39,715 bases of DNA from the NCBI GenBank assembly GCA_016800925.1, contig JABCPU010000545.1, forward strand, positions 1-39,715. Direction: 5' to 3'. The stretch is from Suillus spraguei (taxonomy: Eukaryota; Basidiomycota; Agaricomycetes; Boletales; Suillaceae). The notes under the pieces were generated by a model. The model searched no databases. It was not told the origin of the DNA and worked only from the letters and a program-made list of their open reading frames with translations. The first letter of the stretch is position 1. Every line of letters starts with the position of its first letter. The translations under genes and the position numbers were made by a program. Shown one piece after another: positions 1 through 11,701 of the stretch.

Positions 1-1372
1 TTTCACTGATATAACTAAGTATAACATTAAGTATTTCTGCCCACTTCAGCTTTATTTAGGTGCCCCTCTTCACCCCACTCTCGCCTTATGCTACACTCAT
101 TTCATTGCGCTCAGTATACTTATCCTCAGCTTTCCTTGTCATTCACTTCCACACGCCATTGACTAGTATATTGGGCTTGAAGGTGACCTTGGCATTGATA
201 TTCTTGCTCAATCCTTAGTTATGAGCAGGAAGAATGACAAAATTCCCTCTTTCCGCGTACTCGCAGGACTTTACGTGTCCATCAGTGTCGACTCAAGATA
301 CCGCAACTTGGTCAACTATTCAAGTCCTACCATCCAACAATTTTATAGCGTGAAATGATACCACGATATTCTACAGAGAGTTGCAGATCTGTTTCAAATG
401 CTCATCGTTCCTTTGCAGATCGTCAGATAAGTTATCTAGATATTCATGGCGTCTTCCAAGGTTGAGTGAATGCTGGGGTATGGAAAACTCATCGGCAAAC
501 TTGAAATGTTGTAGCATGAATTGCTCAAATAAGAGACGAACCCTTTTGTAAGTAGTCTGCTTCACATTCATGCATGTCTATCACTTTAACCCATTCACAG
601 TGTCCGCCCATCCCTCACCCAGGAGGTCGAACTCGTGTAAACTAGGATAGTGCATCGCTTGATGTAGTAAGCAATACTAGCCCCGTGCGTTCTAACAAAA
701 AACTTTGTAATCCATTCTTAGATTTAGGAATGTTCGACGCAGATATGCAGACCACGCACAATTTACTGAACTTACTAAGAAGACATCCTAGGGGATGAGT
801 GCCTGCAACGGGCACTAATGAGGTCAGACTCGAATCTGAATTGTAATACTGAACTTCGTAGATTCATTGGGCTAGTTTGATCTCAATACTTACTAGGCAC
901 GTTTTTTACTGTAACTACTACCAATCAACTGTTTTTACTGTTCTCTCCGTAATTTCCCCTATCTTCGTTGAATTTTATTTATTTTATTTTCGACTGAACC
1001 GTACACCTTTTAATTGATCGCCCTCACGACGCGTTCCCATCAACACGTTCACACTAGACAATGTATATCTATGTAATGTTGCTACTACATTACATCCAAT
1101 GTAAGATATTCTGATGGAAAGTGTCGTTCGCACCGGTATCAAGAGCAGTATGGCAGTTCTGAACAAAGGTGTGATGACTGGCCATTACAAAAGGGGTAAG
1201 TTGCTACCTTAAATATGCTGGCCTTGTTCAAGGTCTCTCGAGCATTCGATATCCAGGCCTCAAGGAATTGGGCCGATAATATTTCCAGCCAAATAACAAT
1301 TTATACTCATATTTATTGTACATGGCAAAGGAACAACAACGGTAAGGTACACAAGCTGAGGGAAAGAGGTGT
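1..1372. other. No confident gene; AT-rich intergenic DNA
   Basis: No reading frame here has recognisable domain content or a convincing exon series. The best open stretch is a 66-codon minus-strand frame at 371-571, rich in charged residues and without a family I know; it could be an exon of an unrecognised gene but nothing supports it. Confidence 0.5.
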
Positions 1373-3945
1373 CTAGGATGCAATGAACCACATATGTAAG
1401 TAAGCCACCAGGCTTGGATATATACAACTGAGTATGATGCATGGCAGCAGTAACATTATCATAACAGAAGTGAATGTACAAGAAAATACTGTCTCCTTTA
1501 CCGTCTGAGACCTTCCGGAATCAGTGATGGGTTGTGGTACCGGTGGGAGTTGAGGGGGCATGTGCATAGCATGTCTGCCCCCCTCACCTTCAGCCATCAA
1601 ACGAAATCCATCCCTCAGTGCCGCGTGACGTCTGGCCTGAACGCGTTCCGCCTCCCTGAGTTCCGTCTGACGCGTCAACTCAACATGTGGGAGTAGTGTC
1701 TGCATCATTCGCTGACGGACCTGGGCCTGTAATATCCGTTGCTGAGCATGTTGGGCGTGGTCGTTGAACATATTCAGATTTCCTGCATAGCCTGCATGGG
1801 GTAAGCCATGAGCTGGTACTTCATATGCATTCGGAATTACACTATGTGCATTCGGTGCTGCACCGTGTACATGCGGTGCTACACCATGTGCACCTGGTGC
1901 TATACCATGTGCATTCGGCAAGCCCCACGCAGCGTTCATGGGCAGGGGTGGATGCATATCGGGCACCGGCTGAGCCGGACCGGCAATTGGTAAATTTATC
2001 TTGATATTACTCTCATCAACATCAGGGCGATCGTGTTTGAGCTCTTCTATCGCCTTCTTAGCTGCTTCTTGAACCTGGATAGATAAGATGCCATCAACAA
2101 ATTGATGCATGATAATCAGCAGAACCTGATACCTCAGCTGCATGCCGCTGCTCTACTGAATCCCACAGCAGGCATTGATTCGTATCGACTTGTCCGCTAT
2201 GAGAATGTGACTAGTGAATCAAGATTTTTGAAATTCATAGACGGAAACGTTGCAGGGCTGTGACTTACGTTTCCAAAATGTTCGTATCCATTTATGACCT
2301 CCCGGCATGTATAGCATGAGAGAGTTCGACAGTTTGGACAAGTCATCTTGTTACACTGGGTGCTAGGTGAGTATGCAGTATCTTCATAAAGGACAAAAAG
2401 TTTACACCGTGTTCTTTTATGAATGCTATGTGCATCTGTGGTTAGAGCTGCTGTCTGGAATAGTTCATAAGGACCAACCTTTCTGGCACTTCGGACAGTT
2501 TCGTATCAGTGCACGAGCTGGATATATCATTATCATCGAAATAACCCGTTGATTATTATCATGTGAACATACTCATCGCTTCCTCAACGATATGCTGCAC
2601 GTTAAGGAACTTATCCGATTCCACTTCTGGAGAGCATTGTGAGCGCGACGGTCAATTGATGAAGACTCGAGATTACCCTTGCAGCTCTTCGGTAAATGGT
2701 CCTAATGAAACGATAAGGAAAAAACCCCAGAAAATTTTGAATACGTACAGGCTTTTTACACTTTCGGCAGCTCACCACACCGCAATCCGCGTCCTCACAC
2801 CTAAATAGTTTCTCCATCTCGTTCTGGATCACGCATTTATAATCGCAGAAAGGACATTCCTCCAAGTTCTCAAGGCCGGCGGCCTCGATGTCATTGCGCT
2901 GCCTCATGCGATGATATAGTTCAAGCAGCTTCGGTGTAAGGAAACGTTCCAGCTCGGACTGCGAAAAGAGAAGTTTGCATCCGGACTGATCCACGCAAAC
3001 GATGTTAGGATTGTGCTCGCCCAAAAGGTTGGATGCATAGGAAGACATGCAGCTTTTGCAGAACAGATGCGCTTCCGGACACTGTACCATCTTGTCCTAC
3101 CCAAGAGGTTAGATAACGTTTGTGAAGCGAACGAGGAAAGCAACAAACAAATGAGTACGAAGAGAAGCAACAACCGCATTCAATACCGTCTTCGCATTCC
3201 TCACAGGCATCATCGTCGTTTGTTTGGTCAGGAAGTGGCCGCACACCAGCCGACACAGGAGTATTCTGTTGCTGTAAAAGCCATTGTCGTTCTGCCTCGA
3301 ATTCAAGGTCGTGTTTCTGTCTCCCCTTTCCGCTAACTCTCGAGGGAACGGATTTTGGGAGGTAAGGTGGTTTATCCCCCTTCTCAATCAAAAACAAATG
3401 AACTGAAGCATAAAATCGACGTTGTAGTAGCTGGATTCGGAGGTACGGCTCTGGTGCGTATGGAAAGTCGACCATAAGTTGTTCCTGATAAGGCATCAGA
3501 GCAACTTATCATAAAAAGGAGGACAATTACATACAAGAGCCAGCTCGAAATAATGTACGCCCCCCTTGAACTCTCGGTCGGTCGCACCATAATCAATTTT
3601 AGGAGTAGGTTGTCCGCGAGCAGCACCTTCCTTGTCATCTTCTATCCTCTTCTGTTTTCCTTTCCAACCGACTTTAGGGTGATCTGGGTTCTCGAAGAGA
3701 GAATGAAGGACAAGCTCTAGGATGTTTTGTCCGGCATTGACTTGGTTATGGATGAAATGCTGCGCAAGCTCGAAGACATGTGCGGGTTCTACGTCTGGGA
3801 CAATTTCAAGAATGCGGACAATACACGCATCACTTTGAACCTGGGCCTCCGCTGTTGGTTCAGCAGGCTGAGGGGGTTGAGGGAGTGGCAAGAGTGGAAG
3901 CACCGGTGCTGGAGGGATATCTAGATGTTGCTTTAACATCGGCAT
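1373..3945 (-). CDS. RNF216/TRIAD3-like RBR (RING-IBR-RING) E3 ubiquitin ligase, multi-exon
   Basis: RBR E3 ligases take ubiquitin from an E2 onto a catalytic cysteine in RING2 and pass it to substrate. Minus-strand exons read by eye are 3945-3535, 3484-3149, 3096-2749, 2701-2677, 2626-2573, 2517-2479, 2355-2269, 2196-2133 and 2074-1373, joined by roughly 45-75 nt introns. In order: an N-terminal region; a RING1 starting CEECEDGIECGCCF and continuing MVQCPEAHLFCKSC; an IBR with CPFCDYKCV and CRKCKKPDHLPKSCK; the linker VEEAMTRALIRNCPKCQK; and RING2 with CNKMTCPNC and CYTC, followed by LLWDSVEQRHAAE. These match the RNF216 subfamily closely. The tail is a Pro/His/Ala-rich region with degenerate AHGxAP-type repeats. 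The catalytic cysteine should be the C of CNKM (codon 2355-2353), the first codon after an acceptor whose upstream partner I could not resolve. The start is uncertain; the frame is open upstream of 3945 to about 4018 and a 5' exon may lie near 4110-4150. Confidence 0.85.
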
Positions 3946-4448
3946 GTCTTGTAGCCCTGGATCGTCTGAATAAAACAGCAGAGTAGAAGCTTTGCGAATA
4001 GGTTTATGAGGGGTGCGTCACTGCCGCGGCAACTGCCGCAACCACTAGGCTGCGGCGCTTCCAGAATCCAAACAGTGAGCACTCAGGCTAGCGGGCATCA
4101 ACTACACTTACTGCTAGTCACTGGAACCTTCCAGTCCTTGTCCTCCAAACGAGCCAGTATGATGTATGACGATATATAGTTCAGAATAACAAGAATCAAC
4201 ATAATTTTGCTATGGGTAATCACATTGTCATCAAAGGCCTTATAGAAAAAGAATGCTTCATGATTGTGCTACGGAGGTTTATGATGCGGAAGACGCCGCA
4301 ATATCACTCACCCTTAGACTTGGAGGGGAGATGGAGTACGCACACTGTTCACAACTTACATGTAAATAAGTACATCAACAAAACATGGAATAAATGAAAA
4401 CAAATCCTCGCATTCCCTGCAAATCGATCATAACGAGCATCTCCTGCG
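3946..4448. other. Upstream region of the RBR gene; possible 5' exon
   Basis: About 500 bases between two minus-strand genes. A minus-strand stretch at about 4110-4150 ends in a GTAAGT donor, and an acceptor-like CAG lies near 4018-4022, so a short upstream coding or 5' UTR exon of the RBR ligase is possible, but no in-frame ATG was found. The rest shows nothing recognisable. Confidence 0.3.
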
Positions 4449-5764
4449 CTACACACTACTACTAGTCGACACATGAACGCGCTCCTGAAAAGCAATCGAA
4501 GTCATAGCGGTTGTTGTATCGGAGTCGGCTACGAGCTCAGCATGATATTCTCGAACACTGAGGATCAAGCGTGGTCCCAGCACACACGTCTGTACGAGTT
4601 GGAATATCTCAGGGAAACCAAGATAAATATCAGCATCTAGGGAATAATGCGTGCTACAGAAATAACGAATCATGGTCGCATGTAGAGGTCAGTGATAAAT
4701 CTGCGTACTGCTGAAAACGTTGGAGATAACAATGCCATATGGAGGCAAGAAATAACCAAAAAACTAGCACGTGCAGAACTTGAGTAGAATAAGAGAACCG
4801 CATTCACATTATGAGCTCACCTTGCAAAGTGAATGACGTGAGTTTGCATCAACACCGTGAAACAGTCCTGGATAATACCGCTTGCTGAGTGTTGCCGCAT
4901 TTCACGGAAGTGCTTCACAGCAATCCAAACTGCGAGGCACAGTGCAAGGACCTCCTATAGAGTGGCAAGTATCCAAGTAATGGAATTCAGAAATAATGGA
5001 TCACCCGGCGTGCTATTAATGCAGTGATATGTGCCGGAGAGAACGAATTCCTCTGTTATTTGTCAATGAGCCTGATACACTAAACATTTCATACATAACC
5101 AAAGCTTACCCCCTACAACCTGCATCGTGTATATTGCGGCGATGACTACATTGGCGATTCTAATGGCCAGAAAGATGACAACGAGAAATATCAGCACCTT
5201 TCTAGATCGCTAATACATAGCATATACATATAACCGAGCAATCATGATGACTTACATGATGTATCAGTCAAGTCAATATCACGGAGGTGTATAGCTCATT
5301 AGTTATTGGATCACAGTGTCGACCAAAACTCACAGCTATAGGAGTCGTTGTGTTGAATCAACGAGTTTTGCTCGAGAATCTCACTCACCCCTGCACGGTA
5401 GTTCAGTTGGTTGGGTTGGAATGGAAAGCATCAGTACGAAATACTCACTGCATCTGTCATCGAACATCAGGAAATTCACACATTCCTTGACGTGCCCTTA
5501 TGCGGACTTATTTACACTTAACTGCCTTGGTGAAATTGAATCTACTTGTCCAAAATTTCAATGTGAATGAATTCAGAAAAAAAAAGTTGAGATATATTAA
5601 TATACATGTTTTATTGTATTTCGCACTCAAAAAATATAAGATATGCCAGGTGAATGATGTGAGAGAGAGCAAACAAGTTTTGAGATAAGTGAGTTAAGCT
5701 GATTAAGCATGTTAAGGAATGTGTGAATTTCCTGATGAAACCGTTGGAACACTCACTGTATGCC
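4449..5764 (-). pseudogene. 3' half of a split DUF6533-like membrane protein gene (copy A)
   Basis: The terminal exon (4673-4449) ends with ILSVREYHAELVADSD and FQERVHVSTSSSV, closely matching the end of the full copy at 31844. Upstream minus-strand segments at about 4800-4960 and 5100-5230 encode membrane-helix stretches (for example the YAMYQRSRK-type segment) found in that paralog. The homologous exon at about 32684-32795 of the paralog has been deleted here: the sequence jumps across it near 5300. A 273-bp MITE sits in an intron at 5465-5737, and at 5764 the gene is cut by the KDZ transposon; its 5' half resumes at 23793. The family is of unknown function, usually with seven or so membrane helices and expanded in Agaricomycetes. 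This copy must be dead. Confidence 0.75.
5465..5737. mobile_element. 273-bp MITE, copy 1 (terminus CATCAGGAAATTCACACATT)
   Basis: The two ends are inverted repeats, 24 bp perfect and about 31 bp with two mismatches. It is flanked by a 2-bp duplication AA (5463-5464 and 5738-5739). The paralogous gene at about 32925-32932 carries the same flanking sequence without the element, a natural empty site. The interior has an A9 run and an apparent 62-codon frame that is carried along in every copy and is not a gene. The element is non-autonomous; I cannot assign its superfamily. Confidence 0.9.
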
Positions 5765-5857
5765 CACCTGATGGTGGCATATGGATGTATCCCTTTGGCC
5801 TATAGGCCTAAAATAGGGATACATCGCCTGACATAGTTGTCCGCTCAGTGATACATC
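5765..5857. repeat. Left terminal and subterminal inverted repeat of the KDZ element
   Basis: Contains the 8-mer GATGTATC or its complement at 5784-5791, 5818-5825 and 5850-5857, and a core CTATAGGCCTAAAATAGGG that matches the right end in inverted orientation. It lies between the broken DUF6533 intron and the 3' end of the transposase gene. Confidence 0.75.
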
Positions 5858-6964
5858 CGTGTAGCTTAAGTATCCTTGTGTCTAATATAGCAAGCAGTCA
5901 CCAAGCAGTCACATCGAACGAATCTACTAGTAGCTGCCGTTCGGATCAAACAAGTTTTATTTCACATCAAGGTACAGGAGCAAAGTCGTGCTAATTAGTC
6001 TAAATCATCGAGATCTCCACGCGGGGGTGCATCAATAGAAGGACCTTCTTCTGCCGGTGCATTAGCCTCTGTGTCGTCCAGATTTTCGCTTACCAAAGTG
6101 GTCACATGGTGCCACGATGCCCTGAATTTTGCAGACAGGGATCGACGGATGGCAGCCTGGCGTTTTGCGTACGCCACCAAGCCCTCGTTGTCCTCAGACT
6201 GCTCAGCCACACGCAGTGTGACCCGTGCTTCCCACCACTTAGTCTGCCAATCGAGAAACTCCAAGACACGCCGCATCTCCTCCAAGAGCAGTTGGATTTC
6301 TTCAAACCACCGGTTGCGTCTGGCCCTCGTTTTGCACCATTCGATGCGTAGGGCTAGACATGCTGTAAGCGATAAAAATAGAAGTAATCACTGATGACTT
6401 ACAATCCTGAAACCTGTCACCGTTGTCCGAAGGAATTCCGTGTACATGCCAAATCCACGACATGATCGCCGTGCCTTGAGTGCGACCTCCAGGGTCCCCC
6501 ATTGGCCGAAGGTCAGACTTCTTCAATGGCAGCAACTTGCGCTCCCAGCCTACACGGTCTAGTTGCCTTGACAGATGAGTGAGAGCTCGCCGAGCACAAG
6601 AATACTTCTCGTGACTAAGAATGAGCCGATCCTCAACCGCTTGAATGGTTTTTTGGGCACGAGTGTTAAGACTTTGTCCGCGAATTTGTTGTGCCTTGAA
6701 GCGTAGAAGCTGGTGGCGGAGACGGATGTGAGAGTGGCATTCTTCGAGCGCGTCGTTAGCCTGCGCCAAGCGTAACGACCACTCAACCTCGAGCAATTTC
6801 GCATCGCACGTTGTCAGATTACAGATAGAAGATGGAAGAAAGAGTGGGATATCCTCGGCTTTGATAGAGTTGAGTTTAGCTTTTGGACAGCCGGTGGTTT
6901 CATCAACGGTGCCCTCGTCAGACACAGAGAGACCAGTGGCATGGAAGCGAGCAACGGAGGGCAT

Positions 6965-7237
6965 CATCAGGAAATTCACACATTCCTTAACATGCTTAAT
7001 CAGCTTAACTCACTTATCTCAAAACTTGTTTGCTCTCTCTCACATCATTCACCTGGCATATCTTATATTTTTTGAGTGCGAAATACAATAAAACATGTAT
7101 ATTAATATATCTCAACTTTTTTTTTCTGAATTCATTCACATTGAAATTTTGGACAAGTAGATTCAATTTCACCAAGGCAGTTAAGTGTAAATAAGTCCGC
7201 ATAAGGGCACGTCAAGGAATGTGTGAATTTCCTGATG
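6965..7237. mobile_element. 273-bp MITE, copy 2, inside the transposase gene
   Basis: Same length and, by eye, the same sequence as the copies at 5465 and 22971, in reverse orientation to copy 1. It is flanked by a 2-bp duplication AT (6963-6964 and 7238-7239). It interrupts a C-terminal coding exon of the KDZ transposase, where the frame is open on both sides (…IDIQVLYI to the right, PSVARFHATG to the left). Confidence 0.9.
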
Positions 7238-8808
7238 ATGTACAGGACCTGTATGTCAATCCATGAATCAATGCGGCGTTGGAGTGCATTTCTGCGAATC
7301 AGAATCTTTGTTTGCTGATTGTTGGTTGAGTGTTGGGTGAGACCTGCATTATCTACCCATAAACATCGTCTACAAAGGAATAAGTAGGAAGTATGTAGCA
7401 GTCAATCCATCACTTACTGCGCATTCTCGATGTCCAAGCCTGTGCTAATTAGGATACTAGGCATCACCTCTGAATGGAGGGAAATTGATGATCCTTCTTC
7501 CAAATCTTTCGCGTCTTGTTGAATGAGCGCTAAACGAACAGTGGCTTGAGACATTTCTAATATTTCAATCAGTCATCAATCACGCTCTAAAATTTTGAAC
7601 TTACCTTGACTTTGACTGTTGAAGGGGTTGGGTTTCGTGTGATCGCTCTCCCAAGCAATGACTTCTTCAGTCCAGGCCGCGAGTGATGCAGCACCCAACT
7701 CTGACTGTTCGATGGATCCCTCTAAGTCCGCGAGGGCATGGCGATGGTCCCATTCAGCGTATGCAGCATCTGTTATTTTACGTAGTAGTGTTCGACCTTG
7801 TAAAGTAATCAATTCGCTGAATAAACATTTAAAACTCAAGACTTACCAAGACCTGTCACCTTTTTCCAGTTCCAGTCCCCAAAATGGTCGTCTAAGACAT
7901 CTCGACGTGTACCGGGTGCCATTTCCTTTGTGCTCGCAGCAACACGGTTTATATCGGCCCAACTGCGCTCCGGCGCTTCTCCATCGGTCCGTCCAACATA
8001 AGGAGACCAATTGAATGAAAAAGTCGTCTGACAGGCTGCAACGTGTGCTGCAAGATGGAATTTCGGAACGAAAAACCTGAATTGTTGAGTGCTACTGGGA
8101 TGAAGTCGTAAGGGAAGAGCAGTCGACACGCGATGCCACAGTTTTTTGTGCCACTGACATGCGATATCGTAGGAGAAATTGATGGATGGGATTGACGAAA
8201 AGCGTGAAAGCGCGGAGAAGACAATATAATCCATATTTAAGTATCTGCCCAAATGAAATCAAAAACCGATAACGTTCTTCCAGTGACACGAGTACTCACT
8301 TTTCCCCTTTTTGAAGATCCCTGATGCCATTCGCTAACCACATGTCGTGCCTCGCGCAAACTACAGTGCCGACACCCGTTGCTGCGAGTCCCTTGGAAGA
8401 TTTCGTGTCCGCCATATTGACCGCGTTATGGCTAACACAATTACTTTTCTAAGGCATTTAAATCAGCAACAGCTGAAAGCAATAATCATTCAACTCACCT
8501 CTTGTGCTAGACTTGCATTTTCTTGAAGGTACGCCTTGTAGTTACTTTCTTTGACGAAGTAACCCCACCCTTGGCTCAATCCAGGGTCCCTGTCATCGCT
8601 GGATACCAGTCGTCGTTTCAGATGAAAGTTGGCGTCGATTGTTACAATCGTACGTGCCCCTATTCATTTTCTTACCTCATTTACCCTGTATATTACATAA
8701 CATGACTCTGACTCATATGCTCAACGCATCTGTACTATAGTTGCCTTCCTCCTTTGGATACGCACTTACGTTCTCACACTTCTCTTGGTCTGTGCGCACA
8801 TATTGGCC

Positions 8809-8816
8809 TATTTAAG
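8809..8816 (+). promoter_or_regulatory. TATA-like element of the LTR promoter
   Basis: TATTTAAG lies about 34 bases upstream of the segment at 8843-8853 that is complementary to the primer site. In self-priming elements the transcript begins at the complementary segment, and this spacing agrees with that. The matching site in the 3' LTR lies 8331 bases downstream. Confidence 0.55.
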
Positions 8817-8842
8817 CACAGTGTACTTGTAGTAGATTTGCT

Positions 8843-8853
8843 ACTTTAATCTT
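8843..8853 (+). other. Predicted 5' end of the Ty3 transcript (self-primer segment)
   Basis: ACTTTAATCTT is the exact reverse complement of AAGATTAAAGT at 9116-9126. In Tf1 of fission yeast the first 11 nucleotides of the RNA fold back on the primer site and are cleaved to prime reverse transcription. Same length and same placement here. Confidence 0.7.
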
Positions 8854-9115
8854 ACTGGGTTTTACCTGGAATCTCCTTCGCTTAGGTCTCCAACCTAAGT
8901 CGTCTTGAATCGTCTCTAAGTCTAAGCGCTCCTTAGCCTTAGTCTCTATTCTCGCGGATACCTCTTGGACTTATCCTTGAGGCTGAACCCTTGATCGTAC
9001 TCGGAACGCGTTCCTTGTACTTTCACCTTGTCCTCTTCTGGACATTGTAAGAACTCCCAGCAGACCGTCTGTGTCTTTTCACTGTCGCTGGTGACGCCAC
9101 CCCAGTTCGTAACAA

Positions 9116-9126
9116 AAGATTAAAGT
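9116..9126 (+). other. Primer binding site, self-complementary rather than tRNA-type
   Basis: AAGATTAAAGT starts two bases after the end of the 5' LTR. It is not a tRNA 3'-end complement (no TGG start), but it is complementary over exactly 11 nt to the LTR segment at 8843-8853; the match stops on both sides. Confidence 0.7.
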
Positions 9127-10672
9127 CCATTTTTGATCTTCGACTATCCAGTCTTCGACCCTGAACCCCGATCGCTTAGATCGGCAGACTAGCGTACGAG
9201 TACGCTGAGCAGATTGTCAAGAGAAGCCCTCTGACAGAAGAAAGCCCTAACGGACAGCAAGACAGCGCGTGTAGGCACCGAGAAAGTATAACTCACCAGA
9301 AGAATCATCAACCATGTCGTCGACCAAAGAATTCGAATACAAGATCGGTCAACCGATTGGTTTTGATGGAGATCGTGATAACTCTCGCGAGTTTATCCAG
9401 TCGTGCAATCTGCACTTTGACATCAATGAAAAGCTTTACACCACCGACAAACAGAAGATCATCTACATAACATCCTTCATGACTGAAAAGAACGCCAAAT
9501 CTTGGAAGGAACAATTCCTTGAACACGCCCAATCTACCGACACATCGGGACAAAAAGTTGGTTATGGGACGATGGTGGATTTTATGAAGAGCTTCAAAGA
9601 AGCATTCGAACCAGTGGATACCAGAATGACCGCACTTACACGTCTTAGAGATCTCAAACAAGGAACCGGAGATCTCCACACCTACGTCGCTGACTTTGAG
9701 GCACTTGCAGCCAAGGCTCAGGTCACCGACAATGCGACGAAGATCCAGTTCTTCCAAGACGGCCTTAATTGGGGTATCCTCACAAAGCTTTTCAACACAG
9801 GGGATGTCTCCGAAGTATTCAGAGATGTTGTGCTGCAATGCGTTGCTATTGACAACGCCCATCATCGGCTTAACGCCATGAGGACACGTCACATTCCACA
9901 ACAGAAGAAGAAGAACTATGGGAATGCACGGTATATTCCGAACCGTGATTCCAACGCAATGGTCGTAGATCGAATTTCCGACATGGAAAGATCCGAATCT
10001 ATAAAGTATGGGAGAAAGGTGGGAAAGTCCTCGCTAGCTCACATGGCTTTCGCTTAGGAGCGCTTGCTACGCTTAGCTCGGTTATTTCGCTTAACACCTT
10101 TTTGGAAATTTCTCGCGTGCTTTTTTCAAGTGCCGACTCACTGTTGTCCCATTGTATGATTGCGTGGCGTGATGCGTGATTGCGTGATTTGGTCACGTGA
10201 CTGCGCAGCTGGTGGAATTTGCCATGGGTTGTCTGAAGCTGGGGTAAAACCAAATTATTAGAATGGAGCCAAGGCCAGGGAGCCAAAGGGAGTGTGAAGC
10301 CAAAAGTGAAGCTAAAAAGGAGTGCAAAGGAGTGGAAAGCAAAAAAGGAGGGCAAGCCAAAAATGAGTGCAATTGCAGAAGATGGCTGATAGGTAAAAAC
10401 AGAAGGAACTCACCAGGGGCTGGAAGGAGTGGTGGCACCATCAAAAGGCATGGTCAAGTTGTCAGGAACAGGTTGATACCTATGACAAGCTACTCCATCA
10501 GGCACCAATACCAGCTTAGAAGTTGCCAGCAGGCTGGAAGTGTCCTCTCCCACCCTCAGGAAACATCTTCTAATAGATTTTCTTAGATTGATTATAATTT
10601 TGGCTATCAAAGAATCTGAACTTTGTCATTTGAAAAATCATTTTATTTGTTTCAAAAGCTGCTATGATCATT

Positions 10673-10844
10673 AGGATGGAGAGATGGGGGGACAGAAGAG
10701 CATGGGGAGGAGAGAATGAAGGCACGGGAGATGGGAGGCAGGAGATGGGAGATGTGGGAGGTGCAGGAGACAGGAGACAGGAGATATGGGTGACACAGGA
10801 GACAGGAGATGGGAGAGATGAGAGACAGGAGATGGGAGATGGGA

Positions 10845-10876
<32 letters not shown>

Positions 10877-11128
10877 TGGGAGATGGGAGATGGGAGACGG
10901 GAGACGGGAGACGGGAGACGGGAGACGGGAGACGGGAGACGGGAGACGGGAGACGGGAGACGGGAGACGGGAGACGGGAGACGGGAGACAGGAGATGGGA
11001 GATGGGAGACAGGAAGTTGGAGATGGGAGATGTAAGACAGGAGACAGGAGACATGAGACGGGAGACATGAGATGGGAGACAGGAGACGGGAGATGGGAGA
11101 CAGGAGACAGGAAGTTGGAGACAGGAGA

Positions 11129-11163
<35 letters not shown>

Positions 11164-11291
11164 TGGGAGGCACAAGATGGGAGACACAAGACGGGAGACA
11201 CAAGATGGGAGACACAAAATGGGAGACAGCAGACTGGTAAGAGGAAATGAGAGACAGGAGACCAGTAACAGGAGATGGGAGATGGGAGATG
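10673..11291 (+). repeat. Heptamer minisatellite (GGGAGAC/GGAGATG type)
   Basis: About 620 bases built from 7-mers of the form GGGAGAY or its variants (GGAGACA, GGAGATG). The core at 10892-10989 is 14 perfect consecutive GGGAGAC units. G3 tracts spaced by four bases fit the G-quadruplex pattern on the plus strand. All three frames on both strands are open for long distances simply because the 7-mer lacks stops, giving false proteins (GRRETGD or SPVSRLP repeats). Confidence 0.95.
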
Positions 11292-11615
11292 GGACACTTG
11301 CATGATTTTGTTGTGTGACAACTTAATACTGTTGGTCCCTATTAAAACTTGACACAAAAGATTTATTCAAGTTAATAGTTTGCAGTAAATAATTAAAAAA
11401 AATCAAAATCAAATGCAATGACATGAGGATGAGATGGGCAATAAACTCACAAAGATGGTGATGTGGTACTTTTACTTCTCTCAAAATATTGGTTCAAGTT
11501 ATAATTTATTTCAAGATCTATTATCATTATTAAAGATAATTATTAGGATGAAGCCAAGGCCAGAAAGCCAAAAAGAGTGTGGGCAAAAGAGAATTATTGG
11601 GATGAAGCCAAGGCC

Positions 11616-11656
11616 AGGAAGGCAAAAAGAGTGCGAAGCACTCTTTTTGCCTTCCT
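11616..11656. repeat. Perfect 19-bp inverted repeat with GAA loop
   Basis: AGGAAGGCAAAAAGAGTGC, then GAA, then its exact reverse complement. Flanking CCAAGGC and GCCTTGG extend the stem after a small bulge. The centre is GCGAAGC, a heptamer known to form an unusually stable mini-hairpin in single-stranded DNA. Confidence 0.9.
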
Positions 11657-11701
11657 GTGCCTTGGGCAAACAGAATTATTAGGATGAAGCCTTGGCCAGG
11701 G

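Larger units (their letters stand above)
8640..9114 (+). repeat. 5' LTR of the Ty3/gypsy element
   Basis: 475 bp, identical in length to the 3' LTR and differing only at the CG/CA positions within ctccttcGctta and ctaagcGctcc (G here, A in the 3' copy). It includes a TATA-like TATTTAAG at 8809-8816. Confidence 0.95.

Noticed and set aside
7014..7202. Identical 62-codon frame present three times (also at 5500-5688 and 23020-23208)
   Set aside because: It lies inside the 273-bp MITE and is repeated only because the MITE is; no protein features.
10892..10989. Regular repeat considered as a CRISPR array
   Set aside because: The period is 7 bases without unique spacers, and the context is eukaryotic.
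10570..11357. Several long overlapping frames on both strands, including repetitive SPVSRLP and GRRETGD proteins
   Set aside because: They are by-products of the 7-bp minisatellite, whose unit contains no stop codon in any frame; composition is entirely repeat-driven.
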